NCBI GenBank assembly: GCA_964019415.1 | Contig: OZ025875.1 | Location: 2,779,501-2,843,500, forward strand | Reading direction: 5' to 3' | Source: Ianthella basta | Taxonomy: Eukaryota; Porifera; Demospongiae; Verongiida; Ianthellidae | DNA length: 64,000 nt | Shown here: piece after piece, positions 47,501-55,746 of the stretch | How positions within the stretch are numbered: position 1 is the first letter of the stretch | How the letters are laid out: each line of letters begins with the position of its first letter | Notes under the pieces: generated by a model | Told to the model about the DNA's origin: nothing | Database searches by the model: none | The model's input: only the letters and a program-made list of their open reading frames with translations | Program-made: the position numbers and the translations under genes

Positions 47501-49709
47501 TGAAGAACAATTACCATACCTATATAGCATTCCTTGTTAGCTGATTGTGATGTCCATTCTGCCATAAGCTGAGATGGAGTTGTTTGCATCGCATGTATGT
47601 AGGTTAACAATTAAGTCACAGTACTTGCTTCACTCACTTCAGTGAACTAATATGGGTGCTTAGTTAGTAGACACATAGCAATGCAGCAAATACTTGTGTG
47701 GGGTTTCGACCATGAAGGTCTTTCTCAGCTAGTAAGGAGACTGCATGGCAATACTTCTGCATTGTAACTTTTCTAAGGCAGTATTTGTGTTGAAAGTCTT
47801 TGAAACAAATGGTCACAAATTGTACTAACCGTGTGGCCCAGGGGGTGTGTAGTACCCCCTGTGCTACACACCACATTTGGCCCAGGTATGCGAATGTACT
47901 ATGTAATGGCAAAGCTTCTAGCCTATGTCATGGCCTTCACTCTATAAATCATCCATTGCAACACACTGCAATAGCCCAATTCTAAGTTCCTCCCATCACT
48001 TGTCCATGACAGCCCAAACGCAGTACGTATGGGAGCAAGTCATCCCTACTAGTCCATTGCCTTGTGGTTCAAAACCTTTCATTTTTTGCTACAGTGCATG
48101 CACTTTTGTTTTGTATACTGCCATATTCATATATATGGATGCAGAATCTGTGCACAGTATGCATGGTATGTGAATCTCAGATACTGTATAGAGAAACAAT
48201 GAACAGAGAGTGACCTAATAATAGCATGTTAAAATGACTATGTGAGTCAATGATATTTGCGTATGTGTACATGAAAAGTGTTTGCCATCATCTTTACCTT
48301 CATATTCATGTACGTATACTTCATTCAGGAAACTAAGACGGACTGTTCATGTAAAGCTGTTACTCAACCTCTGCTTTGCTCTGTTGGGGCTGTATGTCAC
48401 CTTCATCATCAGCACTGTCTCAACTGGTGTACCTGTGCTCTGTGGAGTGGTCTCTGCTCTCATGCACTACTTCTTCCTGGCTGTGTTCTTCTGGATGGCA
48501 GCAGAAGCCATCCAGTTGCACAGGAAGTTGGTGACTGTGTTCAAACCAGACATCACCAGCTATGTCACCATTGCCATGGCAATATGCTGGGGTAGGTTGG
48601 TGCATGTGGAGAGGGAGAGTAACACACATTATCTTTGTACCGTATTGCCTTCATGTGCAATCCTACCTCCTACAGTGGTTCCAGCTTTCATTGTGGTGTT
48701 CTCCTTGGCTCCATATTACCACAACTACATTCATCCACAATTGTAAGGAATTTCAGAGAATGCTGCACCGTACTGACTATGTGGAGTATACTAAAAAATT
48801 GTTTTGTTCCCCGTATTCTCTATGAATTGCAGCTGCCGTGTGTATGGATATTCCTTCTATATTGGTCTACTCGTACCATTTGGTGCCATCTACATTATGA
48901 ACTGGATATTATTCATCCTCATTTTTACCAATCTGGTGTGTAGACCCAATGTTAGAGAGGAGACAAGCAAGAATGGGAACCTTCGCAAACTGAAGGAGAA
49001 CTTTATGATTGCCCTGGGACTGTCCCTTCTCTTTGGAATGGGCTGGGCTATTGGTCTGCTAGCCACCAGTGATCTTCCTGATGGAGTGCGCTACCCTGCT
49101 GAGTGGGTCTTCACTCTGATGACTGCTTTCCTGGGTGTGTACCTGTTTGTCCTGCATGTTCTAAAATCTCAAGAAGCTCGTAGACTTTGGAAGAGGTGGC
49201 TTCTCTGCCAGCGTAAGCAGGCTGCTTTTGGTGTGTCAACCAGCAATACAAGCAAGTCTCGCTTGACTTCCACTCTCGTATCCTGGACAAGGACTTTTAA
49301 ACGTAGCACACTGGGGGAGGTTGGCAAAAGCACTGACACAATGACACATAACACACCTGCTGCATCTGAAAATCTATACTCTTCCTCAAGTCTTACTGAA
49401 AGGACAACAGACATCACCTCTACTTTTGTTGTGCCATCCTCTGCAATGGAGAACACCACTTCTGAGGCCACATCTCCCCATTTGCCGCATGCGGAGATTG
49501 AGTTAGTTCACAGATTGGACCAAGATGGACAGTCCAACAACGAGGAACCTTTAAAGGCGAACACTGAGTCCATTGTTGAAACCATGAGCTTCCATGGCAA
49601 CTCCTCTTTGTTGGGCTTTAATGCTCTCTCTGCTCAGCAAGACCCAACTCCAACTGGCACAGATGGAGATTGCTACATAGTCCAGAACAAGGAGACTGAA
49701 GGACTCTGA
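22054..49709 (+). CDS. Gene B: giant adhesion GPCR (FN3 x9, Ig x7, EGF, HRM, GAIN/GPS, 7TM)
   Basis: My model has 32 coding exons totalling 7737 nt, about 2578 residues, all phase-compatible and without internal stop. Approximate residues: signal peptide 1-20; FN3-1 to FN3-6 21-610; Ig 1-2 611-797; FN3-7 to FN3-9 798-1094; Ig 3-6 1095-1519; EGF 1520-1565; Ig 7 1566-1658; a segment with the furin-type site RRKR 1659-1766; HRM-like 1767-1848; GAIN and GPS 1849-2134; 7TM from about 2150; cytoplasmic tail about 178 residues. It is a plasma-membrane adhesion receptor; Ig/FN3 arrays usually bind cell-surface or matrix partners, but the ligand is unknown. Exon coordinates are in the block entries. 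The TM1 intron holds a hAT element, and the intron after FN3-8 holds two LINEs. Confidence 0.88.
22244..22517. mobile_element. Foldback MITE with TA target duplication, copy 2
   Basis: Inverted halves run from gaatcaataaaattttctac to its complement at the right end, with TA at both flanks (22242-22243, 22518-22519). The internal sequence (ggctgttacaca, gtccctacatgcaagaatgt) matches 12571-12826. It is more diverged than the other two copies. Confidence 0.85.
22641..23244. mobile_element. Intact TIR element, 604 bp (ccggtgtcac ends)
   Basis: The left end ccggtgtcacagtttatttt is the inverted complement (two mismatches) of the right end, which terminates at 23244. A second inverted motif pair sits inside (ggataaagtatcc region and gtataaagtatcc region). 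No transposase is present. The truncated copy at 1335-2397 is the same family. No clear target duplication was found. Confidence 0.88.
23245..24540. other. Gene B intron 2, repeats only
   Basis: 23640-23832 is an inverted partial copy of the (TTC)n-bearing repeat seen at 11855 and 32140. accgtacggccggaaatttt at about 23844 looks like one end of another DNA element whose partner I could not find. No exon is seen. Confidence 0.5.
24541..24672. repeat. Imperfect (CCA)n tract
   Basis: CCA/TCA triplets, also scattered from about 24308 on. They give Pro-rich or His-rich frames that are composition artefacts. Confidence 0.9.
25588..26843 (+). CDS. Gene B exons 3-5: FN3-1 and FN3-2
   Basis: 25588-25860 encodes FN3-1 ([39 protein letters not shown]). 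25967-26053 and 26613-26843 encode the two parts of FN3-2 ([31 protein letters not shown]). All are phase 1-1. The acceptor of exon 25588 appears shifted: the position homologous to gene A's gcag|CT reads gcaa, and the next AG, nine bases downstream (ccttcag), keeps the frame. Confidence 0.88.
26953..27218. repeat. Minisatellite (about 21-bp units, cacactcaccacacatgtac)
   Basis: Roughly a dozen units of ccacactcaccacacatgtac with variants (tgcac for tgtac, attcacc for actcacc). It lies in the gene B intron between FN3-2 and FN3-3. The open frames across it on both strands are repeat artefacts. Confidence 0.95.
27333..28297 (+). CDS. Gene B exons 6-8: FN3-3 and FN3-4
   Basis: 27333-27614 ([35 protein letters not shown]), 27717-27803 and 28067-28297 repeat the 1 + 2 exon pattern of exons 3-5, including the split FN3. 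The pair FN3-3/FN3-4 is therefore a tandem exon-triplet duplication of FN3-1/FN3-2. Confidence 0.88.
28408..29348 (+). CDS. Gene B exons 9-10: FN3-5 and FN3-6
   Basis: 28408-28710 ([37 protein letters not shown]) and 29073-29348 ([35 protein letters not shown]). Each is a complete single-exon FN3, phase 1-1, with the early Trp and the late Tyr-x-V.V motif. Confidence 0.88.
29537..30307 (+). CDS. Gene B exons 11-12: Ig-1 and Ig-2
   Basis: 29537-29788 ([27 protein letters not shown]) and 29999-30307 ([34 protein letters not shown]) each show the Ig C..W..YxC pattern. Both are phase 1-1, with an intron of about 210 bp. Confidence 0.9.
30308..30888. other. Gene B intron without recognised feature
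   Basis: No repeat or exon is recognised in this intron. Confidence 0.5.
30889..31945 (+). CDS. Gene B exons 13-14: FN3-7 and FN3-8
   Basis: 30889-31185 ([35 protein letters not shown]) and 31634-31945 ([42 protein letters not shown]) encode two FN3 modules, phase 1-1. A (TATG)n array and interspersed repeats follow in the next intron. Confidence 0.88.
32005..32139. repeat. (TATG)n microsatellite
   Basis: Long TATG run directly abutting the next interspersed repeat. Confidence 0.95.
32140..32660. mobile_element. Interspersed repeat with (TTC)n, copy 2
   Basis: Matches 11855-12323 throughout, starting cagacagcatggtagtgctg. The internal TTC run is expanded to about 104 bp (32349-32452). The poly-Lys and poly-Arg frames seen on the minus strand come from this run. 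Confidence 0.8.
32890..36057 (-). mobile_element. RLE-type LINE copy 1, disabled by frameshifts
   Basis: Nearly identical to the intact copy at 36136-39312, in the same orientation. The reading frame is broken at three places. A run of 11 G (34826-34836; the intact copy has ggggaggt) adds 4 nt just before the [10 protein letters not shown] block. Near 35797 a 5-nt loss follows the ASDQQ region. One A is missing in the first ATG region. The pieces are 36052-35789 (Cys-rich N-terminus), 35868-34798 (linker and RT N-terminal half) and 34817-33222 (RT catalytic half, zinc motif, endonuclease). It lies in a gene B intron, antisense to the gene, flanked by (ATT)n on both sides. Confidence 0.9.
36058..36135. 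repeat. (ATT)n microsatellite between the two LINE copies
   Basis: ATT triplets with a few interruptions separate the 5' end of copy 1 from the 3' end of copy 2. Similar ATT runs flank the outer ends at about 32866-32880 and 39310-39332. Confidence 0.95.
36136..39312 (-). mobile_element. RLE-type LINE copy 2, intact 996-codon ORF
   Basis: One ORF (39312-36322). In order: a Cys-rich N-terminus, residues about 10-52 (CCPC, CVRCLC, CVDC); RT with [20 protein letters not shown] (about 420), [11 protein letters not shown] (about 473) and catalytic YLDD at about 502-505; a zinc motif C-x2-C-x8-H-x4-C; then RPDG near 867 with WD near 885, the PD-(D/E)xK pattern of a restriction-like endonuclease. 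No AP-type endonuclease is present. This fits the R2/R4 group of non-LTR elements, which nick the target with the RLE and prime reverse transcription there. The 3' UTR is AT-rich with aatcaatcaatcaatag. The 5' UTR is nearly absent: the ATG lies beside (ATT)n. It could be active; clade placement needs a tree. Confidence 0.88.
39333..40663. other. Gene B intron right of the LINEs
   Basis: It contains a foldback MITE (39766-40029), (TATG)n at 40030-40060 and a higher-order TATG/ACGT array at about 40470-40560 (unit atgtatgcacgtacgtacgt). About 40130-40460 is unassigned. A short stretch at 40383-40410 (acatcttccatttcaccact) resembles part of the CR1-like LINE at 57037, too short to call. Confidence 0.6.
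39766..40029. mobile_element. Foldback MITE, copy 3
   Basis: Same inverted structure and sequence as 12571-12826 (ggacagaaacaagtaaaggc on the left, gcctttactttgtttctgtc on the right). The end positions are approximate. Confidence 0.85.
40664..41428 (+). CDS. Gene B exons 15-16: FN3-9 and Ig-3
   Basis: 40664-40945 ([27 protein letters not shown]) and 41114-41428 (Ig-like; [16 protein letters not shown]). Both are near-identical to gene A exons 10350 and 10764, much closer than neighbouring exons within gene B are to each other. This marks them as the paralogous positions. Confidence 0.9.
41577..42763 (+). CDS. Gene B exons 17-19: Ig-4, Ig-5, Ig-6
   Basis: 41577-41858 ([23 protein letters not shown]), 41975-42280 ([32 protein letters not shown]) and 42392-42763 ([29 protein letters not shown]). 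All have the Ig Cys/Trp/YxC pattern and phase 1-1. Only a scar of exon 17 remains in gene A. A (TG)n run sits in the preceding intron at 41470-41506. Confidence 0.9.
43028..43512 (+). CDS. Gene B exons 20-21: EGF-like and Ig-7
   Basis: 43028-43165 encodes [19 protein letters not shown], then NYTCNC and GRNCS. This is an EGF pattern with six Cys, but with about 13 extra residues (including ILIFF) between the fifth and sixth Cys. 43234-43512 is an Ig domain ([33 protein letters not shown]). Confidence 0.85.
43583..43983 (+). CDS. Gene B exons 22-23: segment with furin-type site RRKR
   Basis: 43583-43665 encodes [20 protein letters not shown] and ends phase 0. 43743-43983 continues with an acidic, Asn/Thr-rich stretch containing several NxS/T sites. 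RRKR|Q matches the proprotein-convertase consensus, so the ectodomain could be cut about 80 residues before the HRM in addition to the GPS cut. The alternating V.FRI.I and TVYSVES segments could be a SEA-like domain, which I cannot confirm. Gene A lacks this segment. Confidence 0.7.
44163..44407 (+). CDS. Gene B exon 24: HRM-like domain
   Basis: Same Cys/Trp pattern as gene A exon 11383: [36 protein letters not shown]. It ends LCALAE at a phase 0 boundary (gttggt donor). Confidence 0.75.
44558..45981 (+). CDS. Gene B exons 25-29: GAIN domain and GPS
   Basis: 44558-44701, 44782-44876, 45066-45522, 45609-45666 and 45878-45981. It starts [18 protein letters not shown] and ends [15 protein letters not shown] with an intact HL|T cleavage motif, CRFWNF and the second Trp. 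Exon 45609 has a gtgaac donor, where gene A has gtgagc. Confidence 0.9.
46170..49709 (+). CDS. Gene B exons 30-33: 7TM domain and cytoplasmic tail
   Basis: 46170-46297 (TM1), 48329-48591 (TM2 to TM4 start), 48676-48742 (TM4 end) and 48833-49709 (CRVYGYS loop Cys, TM5-TM7, tail). The TM6 motif [15 protein letters not shown] and TM7 [16 protein letters not shown] are shared with gene A. The tail of about 178 residues is Ser/Thr-rich after [10 protein letters not shown] and ends ETEGL. A short phase-1 exon, a 67-nt exon and the last exon keep identical sizes in gene A. Confidence 0.92.
46298..46645. other. Gene B intron after TM1, left of the hAT element
   Basis: No feature recognised apart from the 8-bp target duplication at 46638-46645. 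Confidence 0.5.
46646..47386 (+). mobile_element. hAT element with BED zinc finger, internally deleted
   Basis: An exact 8-bp duplication ATATAGAC flanks the element (46638-46645 and 47387-47394). The ends taaagttgcacc and ggtgcaactcta are inverted complements apart from one position. Inside, on the + strand, [21 protein letters not shown] is followed (after a frame break) by [17 protein letters not shown]. This is the C-x2-C...H-x4-H pattern of a BED zinc finger, found at the N-terminus of hAT transposases. The RNase H-like catalytic region is missing, so this is a non-autonomous derivative. Gene A's equivalent intron lacks it. Confidence 0.92.
47395..48328. other. Gene B intron, right part, shared with gene A and the 5' remnant
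   Basis: 47700-47960 (aaggtctttctcagctagta, ggagactgcatggcaatact) matches gene A 15390-15560. 47965-48328 matches gene A 15600-15955 and window positions 1-365. A short inverted pair, ggtgtgtag/ctacacacc, is at about 47843-47870. Confidence 0.75.
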
Positions 49710-50260
49710 CACTTTTGTAACTGCACCTATACTGTATATTCTCAGTGTGACACAGAATGCACTATGCTAATCAACACCATGTAATACATATCTAAGCTGT
49801 GTTCTATATACTATCATATTAGATTTGCATGTACTACATAACATATATAGCTTAGATATGTATTCACATAGCATTAATGGGTATTAGTGAAACCCAAACG
49901 TTAGGATGACTGTAACTGTATGACATACAGCTGCATGCTTATATATGTATGTTGCTTATGCTAAACTGCTTCTGTCTGCCCAAGTCACTGAGAAGGACTC
50001 TTTACTGTACATATAAACTGCAGCTTATTGCTTATATACTCCACACAGTAGATGGCAAAAGGTTGCTGGTGGTCACTTCATGGTGAAGCCCAAAATGTTA
50101 CTTTATTATTATGTATACGTACACACTGCTTATGTATGCCTCTGTCACTGAGGAAGACTCTTCACTGTATGCCGAACTGCAGATTGTAACTTTATTGCTG
50201 GAGTTGAGGGACACATAATTATGTGTTTACGGATGTAAGATACAATTATCTCAAGCACTT
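49710..50260. other. Gene B 3' flank
   Basis: The start matches gene A's 3' flank (probable 3' UTR). No clear polyadenylation signal was chosen. No other gene is recognised. Confidence 0.4.
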
Positions 50261-51420
50261 TTTTAATGTCTTGATTGGGTCATACTGTCTGTACATGCCT
50301 TGGAGGGTGCATTCATGGCCATTCAATACATGCCTTAGTGTCTGTAGGCCTCTGCAGAAGGGGAAGGACGGTTTCACTGATGTCTTGTGCACTGTTCACA
50401 GTGAAATTCATATGCCTGGCAGGGAGGGACCATATATAAAGCCTATAGCTCAATAGCTCTACAGCTGACTACTAGTCTATTGAACAGTTGTCAATTGTGT
50501 TCAGTATTCAAAGTTCTGGCAAAGTGGCCTTACACTTCCAGTTGGTAGATACTCTCTCAAGGTGTTCCTGATTCTCACTGATTGGCTTCAAGCCTAAATA
50601 TTCTGTTTGTGTTGGGCCACTGACAAATCTACATTGTTGGCACAGGCATTTAAGAACACCTTGCATGGCTGCTTGGGAGTTCAAGTGGGCTTGATGTTGG
50701 ATACACAAGCATACATACATATATGAGCACACACACTCATGTTCACATGTACACACCCACATGCACATTACACTGCACACAGAATTGCACACACCATATA
50801 TGAAAGGAGCGTGTAAGGGAATGTTGTGTACTGTAGTTGTACAGATTCCAGTTTCCGGATTGGGTTACACTGCAATGATGAGTGGAGCATTCCTAGCATG
50901 TTTCAGCGTACTTTCATAAACCCACTTCTCACATTCCAGACATGTACTGAGTATAGCTATAGTGCAGTGGTCAGCTGCACCACACTGTTAAACATAATTA
51001 TGGTTTGACCATCACACCATTCAGTGCTCACACCAAAGGTGTGATCACTCACACCATGCATTACTGTACTGTGATCGAAGTTCGCACTGACACCAGTGCA
51101 TGGTTCTACATCATTTCTGTTAGATTAAGAGAAGAATTTCACACACAAAATGAGAGTTAACCATGAATCCTACAAGATCTAAGTATAACATGTAGCTACT
51201 GTCAGAGACAGCTTAGCCTGATGGTATGTTGTGTACAGTGGGAGGACTTCCTCAGACTAAGTATACATTTGTCCAGTGTAATGTACCATGAGTTACCAAT
51301 CCCACCAGGTGGTATGCTGCATACTGTGTATAATATTATGCAAATCATAGTGTACCATATCTGCAGTGAAATGTACTGTGAAGTGATAGTCTCTTATAGA
51401 TTATTCACAAAATGGTATGT
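50261..51420. repeat. Spacer modules Y, Z, X after gene B
   Basis: 50270-50700 matches 19945-20530 (Y), 50755-50945 matches 20690-20900 (Z) and 50970-51400 matches 18430-18840 (X). The order differs from that after gene A. Confidence 0.7.
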
Positions 51421-51477
51421 TGTGTACTGCATGGTTGGAGTGAGCATCACACTGCAAATGGACATCCTCACTATCAA

Positions 51478-52042
51478 CCCTTTCACACGGACCGCTTAAT
51501 CCGGAATCGTGACCGGATTGAATCCGGGTTCGACACGGATTAGCGTTCACACGGCTACCTCACGATTGGGTACCAAACCCGAGTTTTAAAAAAATGGCGG
51601 ACAATCACCACGTTTTTGATAGCATTTTTCTCGCTGCGCTGGAGGGCCTATGCCCGACCAAGCTAGAAGACGACTGACAGCAGTAGTGCAATGCGTACGA
51701 AGCACAATCCGCGGGTTCTAAGTGGGCATCCAACCCACGCGTGAGTCGCCCGGCTCACCCTCGATCTTACCGAAAAGGATATCATTTCCATACGATCCCA
51801 GTAGCTCTGCGCAGATGGTTGCGTCCGACTATCTGCCCAAAAGGGCCTTGACCGTTCGTCTGCCACGTCTACTCGCACGCCGCCATTTTTAACCCGGATA
51901 AATGTGGGTCGAACCCACCTCGCAAGCAGGGTTAGAACCCGGATTACAACCCGGATTTATCCGGGTTCGACCCGGATTCGACCCGGATTTGACCCCAAAT
52001 GTGAACGCGCTAACCCGGGTTAAGCGGTCCGTGTGAAAAGGG
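51478..52042. mobile_element. TIR element (ccctttcacacggaccgc ends), 565 bp
   Basis: The left end ccctttcacacggaccgctt and the right end aagcggtccgtgtgaaaaggg are inverted complements with one insertion. Internally, ccgggttcgacccggatt-like phrases are repeated near both ends. The element is GC-richer than its surroundings. No transposase is present and no target duplication was identified. Confidence 0.88.
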
Positions 52043-52921
52043 TGTATGGCAACTAGATCACACTAATTTTGGATGTGAACATTTGTGTATTTCAAACAGT
52101 GCACTGTTAAGAGCTATGTGGGAAAGCTGTGCACTGCTGTTTAGGTTGCATCACTAGCTGTAGTATTCTAACAATTCATTTTCAGCTCAAAGGAAGAGTA
52201 CCAGGCAGTATATGCTACTAATAGCTGCACACCTCAACCTACAGCTGGGATGGGTTTGGCTGTATGCAATAGCTAGTGATGATACCATCCACATAGTGTA
52301 AACTATATACACAAGTATGTATGCAGGGGGATAGAAAGAACCCCCTGAAACCCCCCCCCCCCCCCCCCCAACTTGCCTAGGAGTTACACGAGAGAAGCAA
52401 CTCCTATAACCTTTTAGCTATATAAGTACGTACTGTATTTGTCCGAATAGAGGCCCCGGCCTCTATTTCTTTCCCGGGAGTTTTGACCCGGCCTCTATTC
52501 GAGCCCGGCTTCTATTAAAATATTTGTCCTAAGTTTTGACTGTATGAATGGTCCTGTCATGCCAAATATGGACCCCCACAATTAGGCCCCCCGCGGAATC
52601 GAAACAGCAACCGAAATGGTTCCCCTCTGCTAAATCACCAGCGCCAGCGCTGACTGACGGTCAGATTCGTCGTGTACTTGTACCCTGACGTCTTTCCCTA
52701 GATTGGGACGCATTCTCGATCCAGGACAACATGTTTCGTTTGATGAAAAGGCCATTTCGCTCATTGGATGGCGCTTTGGTTCGATTTATAGGCGATTTCG
52801 TTCGATGAGTGGACGATTTTGTTCAATGAATAGACGACTTCAGCTGACAGCTCCATAATCAGCTTGTCAACTTAAGCATACCGTCGTGTATCCGCATGCG
52901 TTAACGTCGCAGGGCGTGCAC
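52043..52921. other. Spacer upstream of gene C
   Basis: It contains a 19-base C run (52351-52369) and, at about 52435-52505, the left end of the ccgtatatgtccg-type element (gtccgaatagaggcc, cggcctctatttcttt) without a recognisable right end. About 52735-52850 has a small degenerate tandem repeat of gcgctttggttcgatt/acgattttgttcaatg phrases. No gene. Confidence 0.55.
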
Positions 52922-53082
52922 ACATTTCCGCTCCCCCCCCCCCGCAAGCGCGTTCCTCTACAAATTGCCTTCCATCGTGCGCAACATTATTGTGAACTCA
53001 AGTGCGTGGAGCGCATCCACTGGCAACTACTGAGCCGTACGGTCTTTGCTGATGAGTAAAGGCGCTCTCTCCTGGATGTAGG
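52922..53082 (+). promoter_or_regulatory. Conserved 5' block upstream of gene C start
   Basis: Third copy of the block before genes A and B (cacatttccgctcccccccc, actggcaactactgagccgt). It supports a third receptor unit. Confidence 0.55.
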
Positions 53083-53219
53083 ATGGGTCTCTTGCTCCTC
53101 AATTACATTGCAGGTGAGCAAACAACGCTTTATTACCCTCACTGTCCGAATGTCCATTCCACGGCTTCACTTCTTCTCCTCCACAGGACTTCTTTGCAGC
53201 TTTCAAGTGGCAGTAGGGG
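53083..53219 (+). CDS. Gene C exons 1-2: aGPCR signal peptide (partial gene)
   Basis: 53083-53113 encodes MGLLLLNYIA plus one base. 53187-53219 encodes GLLCSFQVAVG plus one base, 3 nt longer than in A and B but frame-preserving. The donor is gtaagc. No FN3 exon follows in the remaining 10.8 kb, against 4.0 kb in gene A and 3.4 kb in gene B. Either the intron is swollen by transposons and the body lies to the right of the window, or the unit is an orphan. Confidence 0.7.
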
Positions 53220-53464
53220 GTAAGCTAGAGACACGCTGGTCACTTCAGATATCGTAGAGTAACTTACCATGCAGATTTGGGCAGCCTCCTGGGTCTCAGC
53301 CACTACTTGGGCTATGGACTTCAAACAAAACCGAATTGCGTAGCTCTCGTTAAGCCTGATTGGCATACGTATAGCAGCACGACCGTCGCGGGCTATGTCT
53401 GATTGTCGCAGAGATCGAGCGACTATTCCACTGTTCCTAAATATAATTATCATTAGAAATGGGA

Positions 53465-54491
53465 CTGTCACGGAAATTTTGGTCCGGCAAAAAAAATTGG
53501 TCCGCCGGACCAATATTCCAGGAAAAATGGGCCGGCCGGACCATTTTCCCCTGAAAATATTGGTCCGAGGTTGGAATATTGGTCCGTCTTGTATAAACTG
53601 CATGCAGCGATCGCAGTGGAGTGGCAGCAAGCTCAGTTTAAACGCTCTAACGTCTAAAGGTACTAAGGTATCAATAGTGCTGAGCTTGCAAGGTCTGCCG
53701 TGGCCATGTTAGCTCATTTAGTTGATGCGGTGGCTAGATCGGACCGTGATGATCGTGCGAGAGGTGCCAACAAGAAGAACTTACAGAATTATGGAGCTAT
53801 GGACGACGAAGAGAAGAAGCACAGCGTGGAAAGCGGAGAGGTATACGATGTAGACGAAGAGAAGCACATGCAGTACAGGACCTGGATAAGAGAAGAACGA
53901 CGATTTAATTGAAAAAGCGTATCCCTACCTACCACCCTAAAGGATGCCCTGACAACAGGAAAAGAGTTATTCGAAAGAAGGCCAAGAAGTTTCAGGTGTC
54001 AGAAGGAGAGCTGTAGTATATACAAGATGAAACAAACACATGAAGCAAACAAGAACGTGCATGGTTCTGTAGTGACTGTGCATGTTAGCTAGCAACATTG
54101 TCTATGTACTATTGGGCACTATATAGCTATCCTATGTGTATTGTTTGATGCTGTACTATTATTCTCTCATTGTCTATGTACTATTGGGCACTATATAGCT
54201 ATCCTATGTGTATTGTTTGATGCTGTACTATTATTCTTAGCCATGTACTATTGGACACTATGTACCTATCCCTATGTATTATTAGATGGCATTGCTGTAC
54301 TATTATAATCTACCTTGTATTATGCATACATAGCTAGCTATTTCAAGAATTGTGTTACCCTGCTTAAAGGGACCAAAAGTTTCAAGGTAGGACCATTATT
54401 TTCAGAAAATTCTGGTCCGGGGGACTAATTTTTTTGATGAAAAAATTGATCCTAGGACTATTTTTTTCCAGGACCAATTTTCTAGTGACAG
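53465..54491. mobile_element. TIR element (ctgtcac ends, ggtcc-rich) in gene C intron
   Basis: The left side (ctgtcac, aaattttggtccgg, aaaaattggtcc) is mirrored on the right (ggaccaattt, gtgacag). ggtcc/ggacc phrases recur many times near both ends. Inside is a 70-codon frame at 53700-53912, rich in charged residues, and a tandem repeat of about 74 bp at 54098-54245 (2 to 2.5 copies of tctatgtactattgggcact and following). No transposase motif is recognised. Confidence 0.65.
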
Positions 54492-54959
54492 GACAGCCTG
54501 ATCAAAAATGACAATTTGACACTGGCGACCTCAGTTTCAGATGGGCATTCACATGACAACTCTCACAGCAGTTAGATCTATGTCTCCTCTGAGAAAAACT
54601 CTACTTTCAGCGCATTCTCTTGTTACCCACTGGGTGGTACAGCGTTGAGTATAGTATAAAAGGTAAACTAGGATAATTCCGAAAACACTTCACAGGAATC
54701 GTACGTAGCACCACAACTATAGTACCAAACTTTCTGAAACTTGCACCATATATGTACTAACCTGTTGTCTCAAGACACACAACGTTTCAAGGGAGCTGCT
54801 CGGTCGACGGCGAAATACGCTCCATTTCCTCACTTCAACAAGTATTTCGAGTTAAATAACTCGTGGGGCTGCCACCCCAACTCAAAATGCTTGCTCTCTT
54901 CGGTTGCTGCTCTGTCACTCACAATAAACATGACATTGTGTCATACACTTTTGTGACCT

Positions 54960-55032
<73 letters not shown>

Positions 55033-55746
55033 TATGCACGCACAAGCACAGAGAAATCTCCACCACCACTGACACGTGACTGCTTGCAGCACATGCATTT
55101 ACAAAGAGTATTTACAGAAACATAATGTACGAAGGAACCCACAGTCGCGAGAGTAGCTATTGTTCTGTGATGGCAAAAGCTACGTACGTGGTTTGCTACT
55201 GCGCAGTACCCGTGGGCCAGATTCTGAAGAGCATTTTGAAGGGCAACTGTGCGCGCTAAGCTTTTCAACGCTACAGACGGTTGAAAATGTTAGCGTGAAC
55301 ATATCACGGCGCTCACCAGTTTCTACGTTACTCGTGTCATGTGCTTCAGGCGGCGAAGTGAAGTCCTCCGAGGCGGGCGCGGCCATTATCGAAGAAGGCG
55401 CGTGGTGAAGTCGAGGACCTGTTGGGCGCTGTCTCGAAGCTGTCTCTTTGCCCGTCGACCAGAAGTGTTGTAGGAGTCTGTTCCACGATTGGCGGCGGAA
55501 GAGGACGTTCAAAGTGCCCTAACACGACGTTTAGAAGCCGGTTATGAAAGTCCCTTGGCCTCGCACACGGTCCACTTCCGGCCGAATAGATAGCGTACAA
55601 TATAAATTCCCTATCCTCAATACTTTGGTCACTAAATTATAATATAAATGCTAGCACAGTTAAACTGCCGTAGTTTACGTATTATATAAACCGACATATA
55701 TACCACCAGAAGTGAGACACGAAGCCATACAACAAAATGTATCTAT
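54492..55746. other. Unassigned, GC-rich in part
   Basis: (AC)n at 54963-55030. 55190-55600 is GC- and CpG-richer than the surroundings, with overlapping open frames on both strands, including 55512-55180 and 55600-55346 on the minus strand. None has a recognisable motif. It could be a promoter or part of an unidentified repeat. Confidence 0.4.
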
